A stretch of DNA of 64,000 nucleotides from Neorhizobium galegae (GTDB lineage Bacteria; Pseudomonadota; Alphaproteobacteria; Rhizobiales; Rhizobiaceae): contig NZ_JAGIPG010000003.1 of NCBI RefSeq assembly GCF_017877055.1, forward strand, positions 186,001 through 250,000, written 5' to 3'. Every line of letters begins with the position of its first letter. Within the stretch, counting starts at the first letter, position 1. The notes below the pieces were generated by a model that worked only from the letters and a program-made list of their open reading frames with translations, did no database searches and was not told the origin of the DNA. The position numbers and the translations under genes were made by a program. Below are positions 17,146 to 24,849 of the stretch, one piece after another.

Positions 17146-18000
17146 ATGGTTGCCATGGAGCAGGACGGCTTCGTTTCACAAGCCCCGGTCGTCCATGACG
17201 GCGCCGGTGTCTTGCCGGACGAATTGCGTGGTTCGGTTATGCTGCTTGGCAATTTCGACGGGCTGCATCTCGGCCACAGGGCGCTGCTCGCTCTGGCCTC
17301 GCGGCGGTCGAGGAAGATGGGGTGCCCCTTGGCAATCCTGCAGTTCGATCCGCATCCGCGGCATCATTTCCGGGGAGAGCAGGGGTTCCTGATCTCGGGC
17401 AATGCAGTGCAGAGGCGGCTTCTGACCGAGGCGGGGATCGATCTGATCTACGCGCCTGCCTTCGATGCGCAATTCGCCGCCCAGCCTGCGGAGAGCTTCG
17501 TGCTCGATCATCTCGTCGCCCGGCTCGGCATCTCGGCCGTGGTGACCGGCGCGGATTTCCGCTTCGGCCAGTTCCGTACGGGAGACGTACCGCTATTGCA
17601 GGCGATGGGCCGGGTCTGCGGTTTTGCGACCCACGTGGTCGGGGAATGCAGGGATCAGGAGCGCGAGGGAATACGGATCTCTTCCAGCCAGGTTCGCCAG
17701 TTCATCTGGAGTGGTCGGCTGGACGAAGCCGAGCGCCTGCTTGGCCGTCCTTTCGAAACGGCGATCGAAGCCGGGCCGATGGGCTGGCAATTTGATCCGA
17801 TGCAGATCCTGCCACCGGACGGAGTTTTTATGGTTGAGGCACGAGGAGCCGCCGGCCGGCGGCTGGGCCGAAGGATGCTTGTCCTGAAAGGACGACGTCT
17901 TGAAGCCCGACTGCCGGCCGGAACATCGATCCTTCTCTGGCACGCGGCCGCGACCGTAGGAACGGAAACAGGACTTGAAAGGACAAACCATGGACTATGA
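17146..18000 (+). CDS. Stand-alone FAD synthetase (RibF N-domain-like) without riboflavin kinase
   Basis: A 284-residue protein matching the FMN adenylyltransferase half of bifunctional RibF: nucleotide-binding GNFDGLHLGH (35-44), FDPHP (67-71), GADFRFG (135-141) and ISSSQVR (178-184). The C-terminal third, where the flavokinase domain with its G-x-PTAN motif should lie, is short and has lost that motif; only the LLGRPFE lead-in and PPDGVF remain recognisable. It therefore probably makes FAD from FMN but not FMN from riboflavin. Start 17146 is 1 base after the amidohydrolase stop (an earlier ATG at 17128 would overlap), and its end overlaps the first amidase. It likely boosts FAD for the flavin monooxygenase. 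Confidence 0.82.
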   Translation: MVAMEQDGFVSQAPVVHDGAGVLPDELRGSVMLLGNFDGLHLGHRALLALASRRSRKMGCPLAILQFDPHPRHHFRGEQGFLISGNAVQRRLLTEAGIDLIYAPAFDAQFAAQPAESFVLDHLVARLGISAVVTGADFRFGQFRTGDVPLLQAMGRVCGFATHVVGECRDQEREGIRISSSQVRQFIWSGRLDEAERLLGRPFETAIEAGPMGWQFDPMQILPPDGVFMVEARGAAGRRLGRRMLVLKGRRLEARLPAGTSILLWHAAATVGTETGLERTNHGL

Positions 18001-19387
18001 CAGTCTTGATGCCCTGGCCATGGCGGACCTGGTCCGACGTGGCGCGGTAGCGGCAGATCACTTCGTCAAGGAAGCGAGGACCCGGATTGCGGCACTGAAC
18101 CCCAGCCTGAACGCTGTCGTGCATCATTTTCCCGAAGAGACATCCTACGCCACGGAAGGTGTCTTCGCAGGCGTGCCGCTGCTGCTGAAGGATACCGGTG
18201 TGTCGTTGAAAGACATGCCGATCACCTCGGGCACGCGGCTTCACGAGAATGTCGTAAGCCCGGCTGATAACACCCTCGGCAGCCGTTTGCGAAAGGCGGG
18301 TTTTGCGTTTCTCGGCCGCACCAACACGCCCGAACTGGCGCTGAGTTTCACCACCGAAGGCACGTTCCACGGGCCTGCCCGGAACCCCTGGGATCTGACG
18401 CGCACGCCGGGCGGCTCTTCCGGTGGGGCGGCTGCGGCAGTCGCGGCCGGCATCCTGCCGATGACGCAATGCTCGGACGGCGCGGGTTCGATCCGCGTCC
18501 CCGCTGCCCACTGCGGCGTCTTCGGCCTGAAACCGTCACGCCTGCGCAACCCTTCCGGGCCGTCCGTTGCCGAGGGCATCGGTGGCATGGGGACGCTGCA
18601 TGCGATCAGCCGTTCGGTGCGTGACAGCGCGGCGATGCTGGATGTCACCCATGGCGCCGATATCGGCGATCCCTGGGGTTCGCCGCCCGTCGAAGGCAGT
18701 TTCCTCGACGCTGTCTCGCGCCCGCCGCGCTCGCTCAGGATCGGAATGGAAATAACCGGCGATGCCGATTGCCGTGCAGCCGTTGAAGCGGCGGCTGCGC
18801 TCTGCGAAAAACTCGGCCACAAGGTCGAGCTGGCTGAACCGAAATACGATCGCGAAGCCATCAAGCGCGCTTGGCTGACGGTCTCGGCCGTGAACGTCGC
18901 CCGCGGCACGCGCAGCCTTGCCAAGGCAAAAAACATCGCCGACCCGCTGGCGCTGCTTGAACCCGTCAATGCCGAATGGGTGAGGATGGGTGACGCAATA
19001 TACGGCACAGATTATCTCGGCGCGATCGACGCGCTGCACCAGTCGAGCCGGGCGATGGGTCGCTATTTTTCCGATTACGACATCTATCTCTCGCCGACGA
19101 CGGCAGAAGTTGCTCCGAAACTTGGCCATCTCTCGGGCGCGGGCCTTGGCGTCGAGGAATTCTTTCAGCGCTTCTGGAACCACGCGCCGCTGACGGCGGT
19201 GTTCAACGCCTCCGGCTGCCCCGCCATGAGCGTGCCGCTCTACTGGACCGAGGCGGGTATTCCTGTCGGCGTGCATTTCGGTGCGGCTTTTGGTGCCGAG
19301 GCACTGCTTTTCAGTCTGGCCGGCCAGCTTGAAGCCGCCAGCCCATGGGCGATGCGTCGCCCGAACATGTCCGAGGTGACAGCATGA
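17990..19387 (+). CDS. Amidase-signature family hydrolase 1
   Basis: Amidase (465 residues) with the Ser-cisSer-Lys triad: Lys67 (LLLKDTG), the Gly-Ser-rich loop TPGGSSGGAAAA (serines 143-144) and nucleophile Ser167 (SDGAGSIRVPA). It hydrolyses carboxamides to acid and ammonia. ATG 17990 follows gaaagga and overlaps the preceding gene by 11 bases. The next amidase starts inside its stop (ATGA). Within this cluster it could act on a formamide or amide produced by ring cleavage. Substrate range cannot be told from sequence. Confidence 0.92.
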   Translation: MDYDSLDALAMADLVRRGAVAADHFVKEARTRIAALNPSLNAVVHHFPEETSYATEGVFAGVPLLLKDTGVSLKDMPITSGTRLHENVVSPADNTLGSRLRKAGFAFLGRTNTPELALSFTTEGTFHGPARNPWDLTRTPGGSSGGAAAAVAAGILPMTQCSDGAGSIRVPAAHCGVFGLKPSRLRNPSGPSVAEGIGGMGTLHAISRSVRDSAAMLDVTHGADIGDPWGSPPVEGSFLDAVSRPPRSLRIGMEITGDADCRAAVEAAAALCEKLGHKVELAEPKYDREAIKRAWLTVSAVNVARGTRSLAKAKNIADPLALLEPVNAEWVRMGDAIYGTDYLGAIDALHQSSRAMGRYFSDYDIYLSPTTAEVAPKLGHLSGAGLGVEEFFQRFWNHAPLTAVFNASGCPAMSVPLYWTEAGIPVGVHFGAAFGAEALLFSLAGQLEAASPWAMRRPNMSEVTA

Positions 19388-20703
19388 CCATCAGTTCTTC
19401 AAAAACCGCTTCTGCCGACATCGCCGCGATGAGCGCCCGCGCCATCGCCAAGGCCGTCGCCTCCGGCACGCTGAGCGCCGAGGCGGTGACCGAGGTCTGG
19501 CTAGATCGCATCGCCGCGGTCGAGCCGTCGCTGCATGCGTTCATCCACCACGCGCCTGAAAAGACCCGTGCACTTGCAGCGATAGCGCCGGAAGGCCCGC
19601 TTGCCGGTGTTCCTTTCGGCATCAAGGACGTCATCGAAACCCGCGACATGCCGACGGAATATGGTTCTGCCGCTTATCCCGGCTGGCAGCCCTGCCGGGA
19701 TGCACCGGTCGTCCATCTCGCCCGCCAGGCCGGCGCCGTCATCATGGGCAAGACAGTCTCGACGGAGTTTGCAACCGCATCGCCCGGCGCCACCGTCAAT
19801 CCGTTCGATCCGAAACGTACGCCCGGAGGCTCTTCCAGCGGCACGGCGGCCGCGCTCGGCGCGGGGCTGATCTTGCTCGGACTTGGCACGCAGACCTCCG
19901 GCTCCACCATCCGCCCGGCCGCCTATTGCGGCGTCGCGGCAATGAAACCATCGCCAAAACTGATCGAGACCTTTGGCGTCAAGCCGCTGTCGCAGACGCT
20001 CGACATCGTCGGGCCCATGGCGCGCGACATCCGCGATCTGGCGCTGCTCGTCTCGGTCTGCATGCGGCGTTCGGAGCTTGCACCGGATATTCTCACCCCT
20101 GAAAGCACTTTGCCGCTTTCGAAGATGGGTCTTTTCATGCCGGTTCATGATCCTGTCGCCGATTTCGCACCGCTCGAACGGGCCGCATCCGCGCTTGGTG
20201 ACGTGTCCGCACAGGCGGTGCCGGACTGGTTCGAAGCGCTCGGGCCGGCACAGGACGGTGTCTTCGGCTGGGAAGCTTCGGTCTCGCTCAGCACCGACCG
20301 CGACCTTCATTGGGACAAGCTGAGACCGGACACCCATGCTTTCATGGAGCGGCAGGCGAAGAGCTCCTTTGCAGGCTGGCAGGCCGGGCTTGCAGCGCGT
20401 GACCACGCACTTTCCAATCTTGACGCCCTGTTCGGCGATGCGGACTTCCTCGTCACTCCGTCCGCACCCGGGGAGGCACCGCTTGGCCTCGAAAGGACCG
20501 GGCCTGCGACCTACAATATCCGCTGGACCCTGCTCGGCTGCCCGAGCGTCACCATTCCGGCCGGTTTCGGTCCGGCAGGCCTGCCCGTCGGTCTGCAACT
20601 GGTTGCCCGCCCCGGACAGGATCCGGCCCTGCTGCGGCAGGCCGCTGCCGTCGAAGATCGCTTGCGCGCAGCAGGCATCGAGGCGCGGCCGCAAAAGTCG
20701 TGA
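19384..20703 (+). CDS. Amidase-signature family hydrolase 2
   Basis: A second amidase (439 residues), with Lys81 (FGIKDVIE), the loop TPGGSSSGTAAAL (serines 150-152) and nucleophile Ser174 (QTSGSTIRPAA). It is only distantly like amidase 1, so this is not a recent duplication and the two probably have different substrates. ATG 19384 lies in the ATGA overlap with the upstream stop, and its own stop overlaps a GTG start of the next gene. Such tight spacing shows co-translation as part of the catabolic operon. Confidence 0.92.
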   Translation: MTISSSKTASADIAAMSARAIAKAVASGTLSAEAVTEVWLDRIAAVEPSLHAFIHHAPEKTRALAAIAPEGPLAGVPFGIKDVIETRDMPTEYGSAAYPGWQPCRDAPVVHLARQAGAVIMGKTVSTEFATASPGATVNPFDPKRTPGGSSSGTAAALGAGLILLGLGTQTSGSTIRPAAYCGVAAMKPSPKLIETFGVKPLSQTLDIVGPMARDIRDLALLVSVCMRRSELAPDILTPESTLPLSKMGLFMPVHDPVADFAPLERAASALGDVSAQAVPDWFEALGPAQDGVFGWEASVSLSTDRDLHWDKLRPDTHAFMERQAKSSFAGWQAGLAARDHALSNLDALFGDADFLVTPSAPGEAPLGLERTGPATYNIRWTLLGCPSVTIPAGFGPAGLPVGLQLVARPGQDPALLRQAAAVEDRLRAAGIEARPQKS

Positions 20704-21761
20704 GGAAAGTCTTGACATTGGCAGCGCCGTTGCAGTGGCTGCTTCTGCTGGTGCCGGGCCTCGCTCTTGGACAGGTCCTGCAACTACTGTCGCTTCCCGC
20801 CGCGCTGATGCTCGGCCCGATGGTGGTCGGCATCGTCATGGCGCGGGGCGGCTGCGAGGTCCGCATTCCCGGTGTGCTTCACCGCATGGCGCAGGGTGTC
20901 GCCGGGTGCCTAATCGCCGCCCATCTCGATTCCGCGCTGCTGGTGCGGATGGGCGAGATCTGGCCGATCGTCATCGTTTTCGTGGCGCTGACCTTTCTCG
21001 CCTCCTGCTTTGCCGGCTGGTTTTCGGCACGGACGTCGGGGATCGACGGCGAGGTGGCGATCTGGGGATTTCTGCCGGGAATGGCGGGCACCGTGATCGC
21101 CATGGCGCACGAGCATGGGCTCGACAGCCGTCTTGTGGCGCTGATCCAGACGGTGCGGCTGATGGTGGTTATCGCCACAATGGTCGTCGCGGCGCTCTTT
21201 ATCGTCGGTGCGGCAGTTGTGCATCCAGCTGCCGGGTCTGCGCCGGATCTCGTCTCGATTTCGGTCGTGCTGGGTCTGGCAATCGTCGGCGCGCTCAGCG
21301 CTCGTTATCTGCGCTTTATTCCATCGGCTGCATCGCTTGTGCCCTTAACCCTCGGCGGGGCGCTGCAGGTTACCGGCGCCAATCTCGCCGTGCCGGCCTG
21401 GCTGGTGGCGCTCGCCTATCTCGCCTTCGGTGCGCATATCGGTCTTCGGATGACGCCGGATATCTTGCGCGCCGGTGCCCGCGCACTGCCGTCGCTTGTC
21501 GGCGCCGCATTCCTGCTGATGCTGCTTTGCGGCGTTTCCGGCGCTGTGCTTTCGGTCGTCGCCGGCATCGATCTGATGAGCGCGCTTCTGGCGACGGTGC
21601 CGGGCAGCATCGATTCTATCGCGCTGATCGCCGTCAATGCCGGCGCCGACATGACCTTCGTCATGACGTTGCAGACGCTGCGCCTTTTCGCCGTTTCGAT
21701 CTTCGGCCCCTTCGTGGCGCGCAGCATGGTCCACATGCTGCATCGCTGGAAGCCGAGCTAA
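20700..21761 (+). CDS. AbrB-family integral membrane protein
   Basis: A 353-residue, very hydrophobic protein with about ten predicted helices in two similar halves, each with glycine-rich turns (GVLHRMAQGVAGCLIAAHLD; VTGANLAVPAWLVALAYLAF). This is the AbrB or so-called ammonia monooxygenase-like family, whose members are proposed transporters or regulators and are not monooxygenases. The start is GTG at 20700, in a GTGA overlap with amidase 2. In this operon it might export an end product or import a co-substrate. The role is inferred only from position. Confidence 0.8.
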   Translation: MRKVLTLAAPLQWLLLLVPGLALGQVLQLLSLPAALMLGPMVVGIVMARGGCEVRIPGVLHRMAQGVAGCLIAAHLDSALLVRMGEIWPIVIVFVALTFLASCFAGWFSARTSGIDGEVAIWGFLPGMAGTVIAMAHEHGLDSRLVALIQTVRLMVVIATMVVAALFIVGAAVVHPAAGSAPDLVSISVVLGLAIVGALSARYLRFIPSAASLVPLTLGGALQVTGANLAVPAWLVALAYLAFGAHIGLRMTPDILRAGARALPSLVGAAFLLMLLCGVSGAVLSVVAGIDLMSALLATVPGSIDSIALIAVNAGADMTFVMTLQTLRLFAVSIFGPFVARSMVHMLHRWKPS

Positions 21762-21788
21762 AGCCAATACCAACAGGGAGACAATTCA

Positions 21789-22226
21789 ATGCACAAGCAG
21801 ATCATCAAGGCGGACGTGCCGGAAAATGGCGGCGCCTATAATCTCTGCGTCCGCTACGGCGATATGCTCTATCTTTCGGGGCTAGCGCCCTTCGACGCGG
21901 CGTTTTGCGCTGTGGTTGCCGCCGCACGTGCTGCTGGCACCAAGGTTCCACCGATGCCCGACACGCCGTTTTCGAGGCAGGTCGAGATCGTCATGGAGAA
22001 TATCAAGAAACTGGTCGAGGCGGCGGGCTCCAACATGGATTGCTTGCTGAAGACGAATGTCTGGCTGCGTGACCAGACCCAGGCGGAAGAATTCGAGAAG
22101 GTCTACATAAAATATTTCTCCAGCCACGAGGCGCTGCCTGCCCGCGCCCGCATGCAGGCCGGCCGCACGCCCATGGATTGCGGGCTGGAAATCGAGGTCA
22201 TTGCCTACGTGCCGAACGACAACTGA
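21789..22226 (+). CDS. RidA/RutC-family protein (YjgF/YER057c/UK114)
   Basis: A 145-residue member of the RidA superfamily, trimeric proteins that hydrolyse enamine or imine intermediates or, as RutC in the Rut pathway, help process aminoacrylates. The conserved arginine is in LPARARMQAG and the glutamate in LEIEVIAY. An insertion of about 20 residues near positions 38-58 (including AAARAAGTKVPP) makes it longer than RutC. A ribosome site (cagggag) precedes ATG 21789. In the cluster it would clear reactive imines left after ring opening or deamination. Confidence 0.88.
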   Translation: MHKQIIKADVPENGGAYNLCVRYGDMLYLSGLAPFDAAFCAVVAAARAAGTKVPPMPDTPFSRQVEIVMENIKKLVEAAGSNMDCLLKTNVWLRDQTQAEEFEKVYIKYFSSHEALPARARMQAGRTPMDCGLEIEVIAYVPNDN

Positions 22227-22251
22227 CATCCGCATCTGCGAGGACGGCCCG

Positions 22252-23835
22252 ATGAGCAATTTTTCGAAGACGCAGCGCATCACCAAGAACGTCGTCTGGA
22301 CCGATGGCGGGTTGGTTGCCGCGCATCATCGGACGGCAGCCGAGGTCGGTGCGAAAGTCTTGGCCGAAGGCGGCGATGCGATGGATGCGGCGATAGCCAC
22401 TTCCTTCGCGCTCGGCGTCGTCGAACCGTGGATGAGCGGACCGATGGGCGGCGGGATGATGACGCTCTGGCGGGCCGGCGAGACGCGTGCCGAGACGATT
22501 GAGTTTGGCATGCGCGCACCGGTCGGGCTAAAGCTTTCGGATTATCCGCTGGTCGAAAGCGGCGGCGTGTCGGATCTTTTTACCTGGGCGCGGGTCAAGG
22601 GCGACCGCAATATCTTTGGGCCCCATTCGATTGCCGTACCCGGCCTGGTGGCCGGTATGGAACTCGCTCATCAGCGTTATGCGACGCGGCCCTGGGCGGA
22701 GCTTCTGGCGCCTGCCGTGGCACTGGCCGAAAAGGGCATGCTCGTCGACTGGTATGCCTCGCTGATGATCGCTTCGGTGACGCGCCAGCTGGCGAAGGAC
22801 AAGGATGCGGCACGACTTTTCCTCGTCGACGGGCAGTGGCCGAACATCGCCGGCTGGACCGATATCAAGGAAAGCCGGCTGGACCAGTCGGCGATGGCTG
22901 CCGCGCTACAACGTCTGGCGGAAGCCGGGCCGCGAGATTTCTACCAAGGTCAGCTCGCCGAAGCGCTCGTCTCCGACATGCGCGACAAGGGCAACCCGTT
23001 GTCGCACGAGGACCTGAGAGCCTATCGCGCCCGCGTCAACCCAACCCGCACCGTCTCCTACAGGGATGCAACGATCCACGCGCCTTCGGGTCTCAGCGCA
23101 GGCAGTGAACTGGTGACGACGCTGCGGCAGATGGAAGGTGAACTCCGGGCCGGCAAAAGCCCCGATTCCGGCAGTTATGCCGCGATGGCCCGTGCCTTGC
23201 GGGCGGCCTATCAGGATCGGCTTGAGAATGCCGGCGACGAAAGCGGCGATGCGGATGCCGCACCCTGCACGACATCTTTCAGTATCGTCGACAAGGCCGG
23301 CAACATGGTCAATGTCACCCAGACGCTTCTGTCGAAATTCGGCAGTCGGGTCGTATCCCAATCAACCGGCATGCTGATGAACAACGGTATCATGTGGTTT
23401 GACCCGGAACCGGGAAAACCCAATTCGCTTGCGCCCGGCAAGGCATGCCTGATGAATGTCTGCCCGACGATCGGCGAACATCGCGGCCGGATGTTTGCGA
23501 TCGGCGCAGCTGGCGGACGGAAGATCCTGCCGGCCGTCACCAATCTGATCAGCTTCATGGTCGATTTCGGCATGAGCCTGGAAGAGGCTTTCCATCACCC
23601 GCGGATTGATGTCAGCAGCCTGTCGCAGATTATTGCAGACGAGGATATGTCGGTGGAGATACAGACAGCACTCGCCAGAATTGCGCCGACTGTTGCCGCC
23701 AAGCGCACCGTCCATCCTTATGCATTCGCGGTGCCGGTCGGCGTGATGCGCAGCGAGGGCCGCAATTGCGGCGCCACCGAGATCGTGGCGCCTTGGGGTG
23801 ATACCAGCCTTGAGGAAAGCTTTAACGCCCGGTAA
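22252..23835 (+). CDS. Gamma-glutamyltransferase-family protein (Ntn hydrolase), cytoplasmic
   Basis: A 527-residue homologue of gamma-glutamyltranspeptidase. Self-cleavage should expose Thr340 in PCTTSFSIVD, where classical enzymes have TTH; here the third position is serine. LAPGKACLMNVCPTI and GAAGGRKILPAV are other family landmarks. There is no signal peptide, so unlike secreted GGT it acts in the cytoplasm. ATG 22252 follows gcgagga; the frame also extends upstream into the RidA gene. As last gene of the catabolic run it may hydrolyse a gamma-glutamyl or other amide intermediate. Some GGT-like proteins are acylases or amidases with other substrates. Confidence 0.88.
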   Translation: MSNFSKTQRITKNVVWTDGGLVAAHHRTAAEVGAKVLAEGGDAMDAAIATSFALGVVEPWMSGPMGGGMMTLWRAGETRAETIEFGMRAPVGLKLSDYPLVESGGVSDLFTWARVKGDRNIFGPHSIAVPGLVAGMELAHQRYATRPWAELLAPAVALAEKGMLVDWYASLMIASVTRQLAKDKDAARLFLVDGQWPNIAGWTDIKESRLDQSAMAAALQRLAEAGPRDFYQGQLAEALVSDMRDKGNPLSHEDLRAYRARVNPTRTVSYRDATIHAPSGLSAGSELVTTLRQMEGELRAGKSPDSGSYAAMARALRAAYQDRLENAGDESGDADAAPCTTSFSIVDKAGNMVNVTQTLLSKFGSRVVSQSTGMLMNNGIMWFDPEPGKPNSLAPGKACLMNVCPTIGEHRGRMFAIGAAGGRKILPAVTNLISFMVDFGMSLEEAFHHPRIDVSSLSQIIADEDMSVEIQTALARIAPTVAAKRTVHPYAFAVPVGVMRSEGRNCGATEIVAPWGDTSLEESFNAR

Positions 23836-23898
23836 AACCGGTGGAAACGTTTTCCACGATTGCCAGAACCGCCGCAGGAACCGGGCCGGATGTACCCC

Positions 23899-24561
23899 TC
23901 AACGGTTGAACAAGCGGGTGCGAGAGTTGCCGCGCGGGCCCGTGCGTGTAACAGAGCAGGACTGATCAGGCCGGCTGCAATTGCGGACCCGCGATGTCGT
24001 ATTGCCGCGCGGGCCGACGAGTTCGCGTGTCGCTGAGCATTCGCCACCGCTGCAGGTACGGGTATGGGTGGCCGAGCCGCCATAGATGCCGGTCGTCGAT
24101 CGGGTGGCGGTGCAGGCTCCATTTGCGCATTCCACCGACCGGTCGAATGAGTTCACACGCGGCGCCGCGGCCGGTGGGTAATAGCGCCAGGTATGATGCC
24201 AGGGATAGCGGACGTAATGGCGGTCCCAATAGGCGCGGTTATAGCCGACCACGACGATGCCGATACGGGGTGCAACGACCGGCGTCAGCACGACTGGCGC
24301 GCCGCGATAATCGACCTGAATGTAGTTCGCCGACACCCAACCCCGATAAACACCGAGCGAAATATCGCACCAGCTGTAACCTGCGACGCATCCAAAGGTC
24401 GTGATGCGGGCGCCGACCGGCACGACGGTCACGACCGGATAGACGCTCGACGGCCCGGCTCTCAGGTTGACGTTGCCGATTGCGACCGCAGCTGTGGCAG
24501 CTGCGGCGACGGATGACATGCCCGCCAGCATTGCCAGTGCGAGAAGCAGTTTCCTGAACAT
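23899..24561 (-). CDS. Secreted SH3b-domain protein with C-terminal Cys/Gly repeats
   Basis: A 220-residue exported protein. It has a signal peptide (cleavage near AAAATA), then a bacterial SH3 domain (VNLRAGPSSVYPVVTVVP to RGWVSANYIQV) of the kind that binds peptidoglycan or peptides. A Tyr/Trp/His-rich linker (about residues 105-130) is followed by three imperfect repeats: CANGACTATRSTTG, CSGGECSATRELVGPRGN and CSVTRTGPRGN. The same repeat occurs in the small protein at 25853-26158. It sits 24 bases after the Cys-rich protein gene on the same strand. The role is unknown, perhaps in the cell envelope. Confidence 0.8.
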   Translation of the reverse strand: MFRKLLLALAMLAGMSSVAAAATAAVAIGNVNLRAGPSSVYPVVTVVPVGARITTFGCVAGYSWCDISLGVYRGWVSANYIQVDYRGAPVVLTPVVAPRIGIVVVGYNRAYWDRHYVRYPWHHTWRYYPPAAAPRVNSFDRSVECANGACTATRSTTGIYGGSATHTRTCSGGECSATRELVGPRGNTTSRVRNCSRPDQSCSVTRTGPRGNSRTRLFNR

Positions 24562-24585
24562 GGTTCTTCCTTTCCGAGCGTTTGG

Positions 24586-24849
24586 TCAGCGCTGCGCCAT
24601 GTCTGCGAGCGTCGTACGACAGGGCGAGGAGAGCTTGTCGGCGTTTTGTCTAAGGCAGGCGGCGATACGGCCTTCGCCCCTGTCGACACCGTTGCAATAG
24701 GTCGTGAGATCAGCGCGGCAGGCGCGTGCGACCGCAATCGCCTTCTGGCGCATCTCTGGCGAGATCTGAGTCTGGGCGGATGCTGTACCGGCAAGTGTCG
24801 CGATGAACAGGGCGAAAAGCGTGGGGGCGAACAGGATCTTTCGGATCAT
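24586..24849 (-). CDS. Small secreted cysteine-rich repeat protein
   Basis: An 87-residue protein with a signal peptide (residues 1-25, ending TASAQ) and a mature part with four cysteines in the pattern CRADLTTYC, then ACLRQNADKLSSPC. This is like the cysteine-rich repeat (GLG1/FGFR-type) found in many small alphaproteobacterial periplasmic proteins. Its ATG overlaps the stop of the upstream hydroxylase gene (24846-24849), so the two are translationally coupled. Function unknown. Confidence 0.78.
   Translation of the reverse strand: MIRKILFAPTLFALFIATLAGTASAQTQISPEMRQKAIAVARACRADLTTYCNGVDRGEGRIAACLRQNADKLSSPCRTTLADMAQR

Noticed and set aside
20336..21841. A 501-codon plus-strand frame overlapping amidase 2 and the AbrB gene
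   Set aside because: It is out of frame with both real genes, Arg/Ala-rich and without motifs.
23841..23857. GTGGAAA/TTTCCAC hairpin after the GGT-like gene as an operon terminator
   Set aside because: The stem is AT-rich and short and no T-run follows, so it is not a convincing intrinsic terminator.
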